Of a stretch of DNA of 64,000 nucleotides, positions 62,660 through 64,000 are shown piece by piece. The DNA comes from Enoplolaimus lenunculus. Lineage: Eukaryota; Nematoda; Enoplea; Enoplida; Thoracostomopsidae. The DNA is taken from the NCBI GenBank assembly GCA_030248215.1, contig JASANG010003056.1, positions 1 through 64,000 of the forward strand, read 5' to 3'. Both the position numbers and the translations under genes were made by a program. The first letter of the stretch is position 1, and each line of letters starts with the position of its first letter. Below the pieces are notes generated by a model. That model made no database searches. It worked only from the letters and a program-made list of their open reading frames with translations, and was not told the origin of the DNA.

Positions 62660-64000
62660 CTCAGCCTGCGATTCGGACAAACCGTGCAGTACCGTTAATC
62701 ACCCCGTAAAAATTTGGTCAGAGCCTAGCTCGAAAACCGGGCTTTCTTTGGTTTTTCTGCAACCGGTCCCGTGACTCCCGATCCACTTCTAGTGCTCAGA
62801 AATTAACCATCACACGGGCGCGAGGCTAAATTTTTGCAACTGAACGCTTAGCAGGTGATATTCTTAATTGAAGTGTACATACCCACTAATCAACTCTTTG
62901 CAAATCGGAAACCGTGTAAGCAGGCTTATCTGGATCTGCGGTGGGCGCACACTGTAAAGCAACTGCTGGGAAGTCAGCCATAGTAATTATTCCCATGGGT
63001 CGCTCCAAGACGTTAAATTGATCCCTTGTAGTGAAAACTGTAGTGACTGTAGGGGCATAAAAGCAGATATGCAGTGTCGCGACAAAACACTCTGAACCTG
63101 AGTGTTCGACTCAAGCATAGCAGCAATCACAACTAGACATGCGCCAAGTACCTGTAATGCCGTTTGTGGAATCTCAAACCGAGTGTTTTACCGCATTACT
63201 GCAGCAATGCTGGCTTCAGCCATCTTAAAACTTGATCAACGCCGAGTCAACGCTTATTGTTAGGTGGCTTTGTTTGTCAGAAGATAAATTAGTTAATTAT
63301 AATTTACTTCCTACTTTAATTTTAAGGTCATGAATTTAATAAAATAATAAAACATGTAAATATACCATGCTCGACTTCATAAATGAATATTATACTGCCA
63401 GACCTATTCTCGAAGCTACGGGTAGCCTACTTCAACCCTTGTGACCTTAACTGATACCTGGGCAAGCTCTGAATATTGTTGCTCGATTCAGCGCTTGACT
63501 GTGAGCTTTGGGTGACGTATGGGTTGGCAACAGCCTGGACAACCATTTCGGCTTTCTCTGTTGCCAATGTACGCGATTTATTTCCGCATTTGTTTGAATC
63601 GCAAGTCACAACAACTAATGAATTCATTTATACTTTCCCCCTACGGTTAGTGTTTTCTCTAATTTTTTAGACAAATCACTGTTCGACATCTATTCTGTTT
63701 TATTCTTCTGCATATCGCCGCGAGACTTGACCATTTGATCGACAAAGCCTATAATAGTATACCCAGGTTAATTATCATAAAAATATATCAACGCTGTACA
63801 TTCGTCTATATAAAATTGTTATTGCTGCTTAAAGAATTAGTATACAATACAGAATCTATTTACCTAAAATATTGTCTAATCTGGTTAGCGTATAAACCAT
63901 TTAATAATTTCAATTGTTATAAGCTTATCCTATGTTATACCTATTTCTTAAACATGTTGATTGATGATTTTTTAAAACTGAACTTTTAAAGTATTATGTT
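62660..64000. other. Right-hand end of the window, nothing recognised
   Basis: 62660-63200 keeps the higher GC content without a supported gene. 63250-64000 returns to AT-rich DNA with only short, motif-free open frames. Confidence 0.45.

Overview
The window is animal nuclear DNA: AT-rich, intron-rich, full of DNA-transposon debris and minisatellites, with secreted multi-exon genes. Degenerate TTAGGC (CCTAAG) hexamers recur in a large minisatellite and in a dispersed repeat family. TTAGGC is the nematode telomere unit, so a nematode is the best guess, possibly one with long introns. This is inference only; no ribosomal or mitochondrial marker is present to settle it.

Layout. 1-3014 is a fossil of a Polinton/Maverick type B DNA polymerase. 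3461-6006 holds exons of an unrecognised minus-strand gene with an Asp/Asn-rich tail. 6745-9556 is a TTAGGC-rich minisatellite into which a deleted piggyBac element has inserted at TTAA. 11040-12140 is one arm of an inverted duplication carrying an orphan PAN/apple exon; the other arm (21771-22248) is the last exon of a four-exon PAN/apple gene on the minus strand (25504-21938). 12140-18650 is mostly featureless AT-rich DNA. 18829-20385 is a second Polinton polymerase fossil, carrying a PIF/Harbinger-like MITE. 25.5-31.9 kb contains MITEs and tRNA-like SINE heads. 35960-32521 is a second PAN/apple gene with a poly-threonine stalk. 36-42 kb is repeats.

42368-60437 is a cluster of three C-type lectin-like genes, one on the minus strand (42368-46561) and two in tandem on the plus strand (50392-53767 and 57635-60437). 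They share one exon plan with identical intron phases: signal peptide, short Cys exon, then three CTLD exons, followed by a fast-evolving low-complexity tail. 61440-63200 looks richer in GC and holds minus-strand coding-like stretches of unknown identity and a tRNA-like sequence.

The recognisable host genes are all predicted secreted or surface proteins built from adhesion-type modules (PAN/apple and CTLD). They form two small paralogous families, which fits local duplication of recognition, mucus or cuticle-associated proteins. Splice junctions were placed by hand from GT/AG signals and reading phase.
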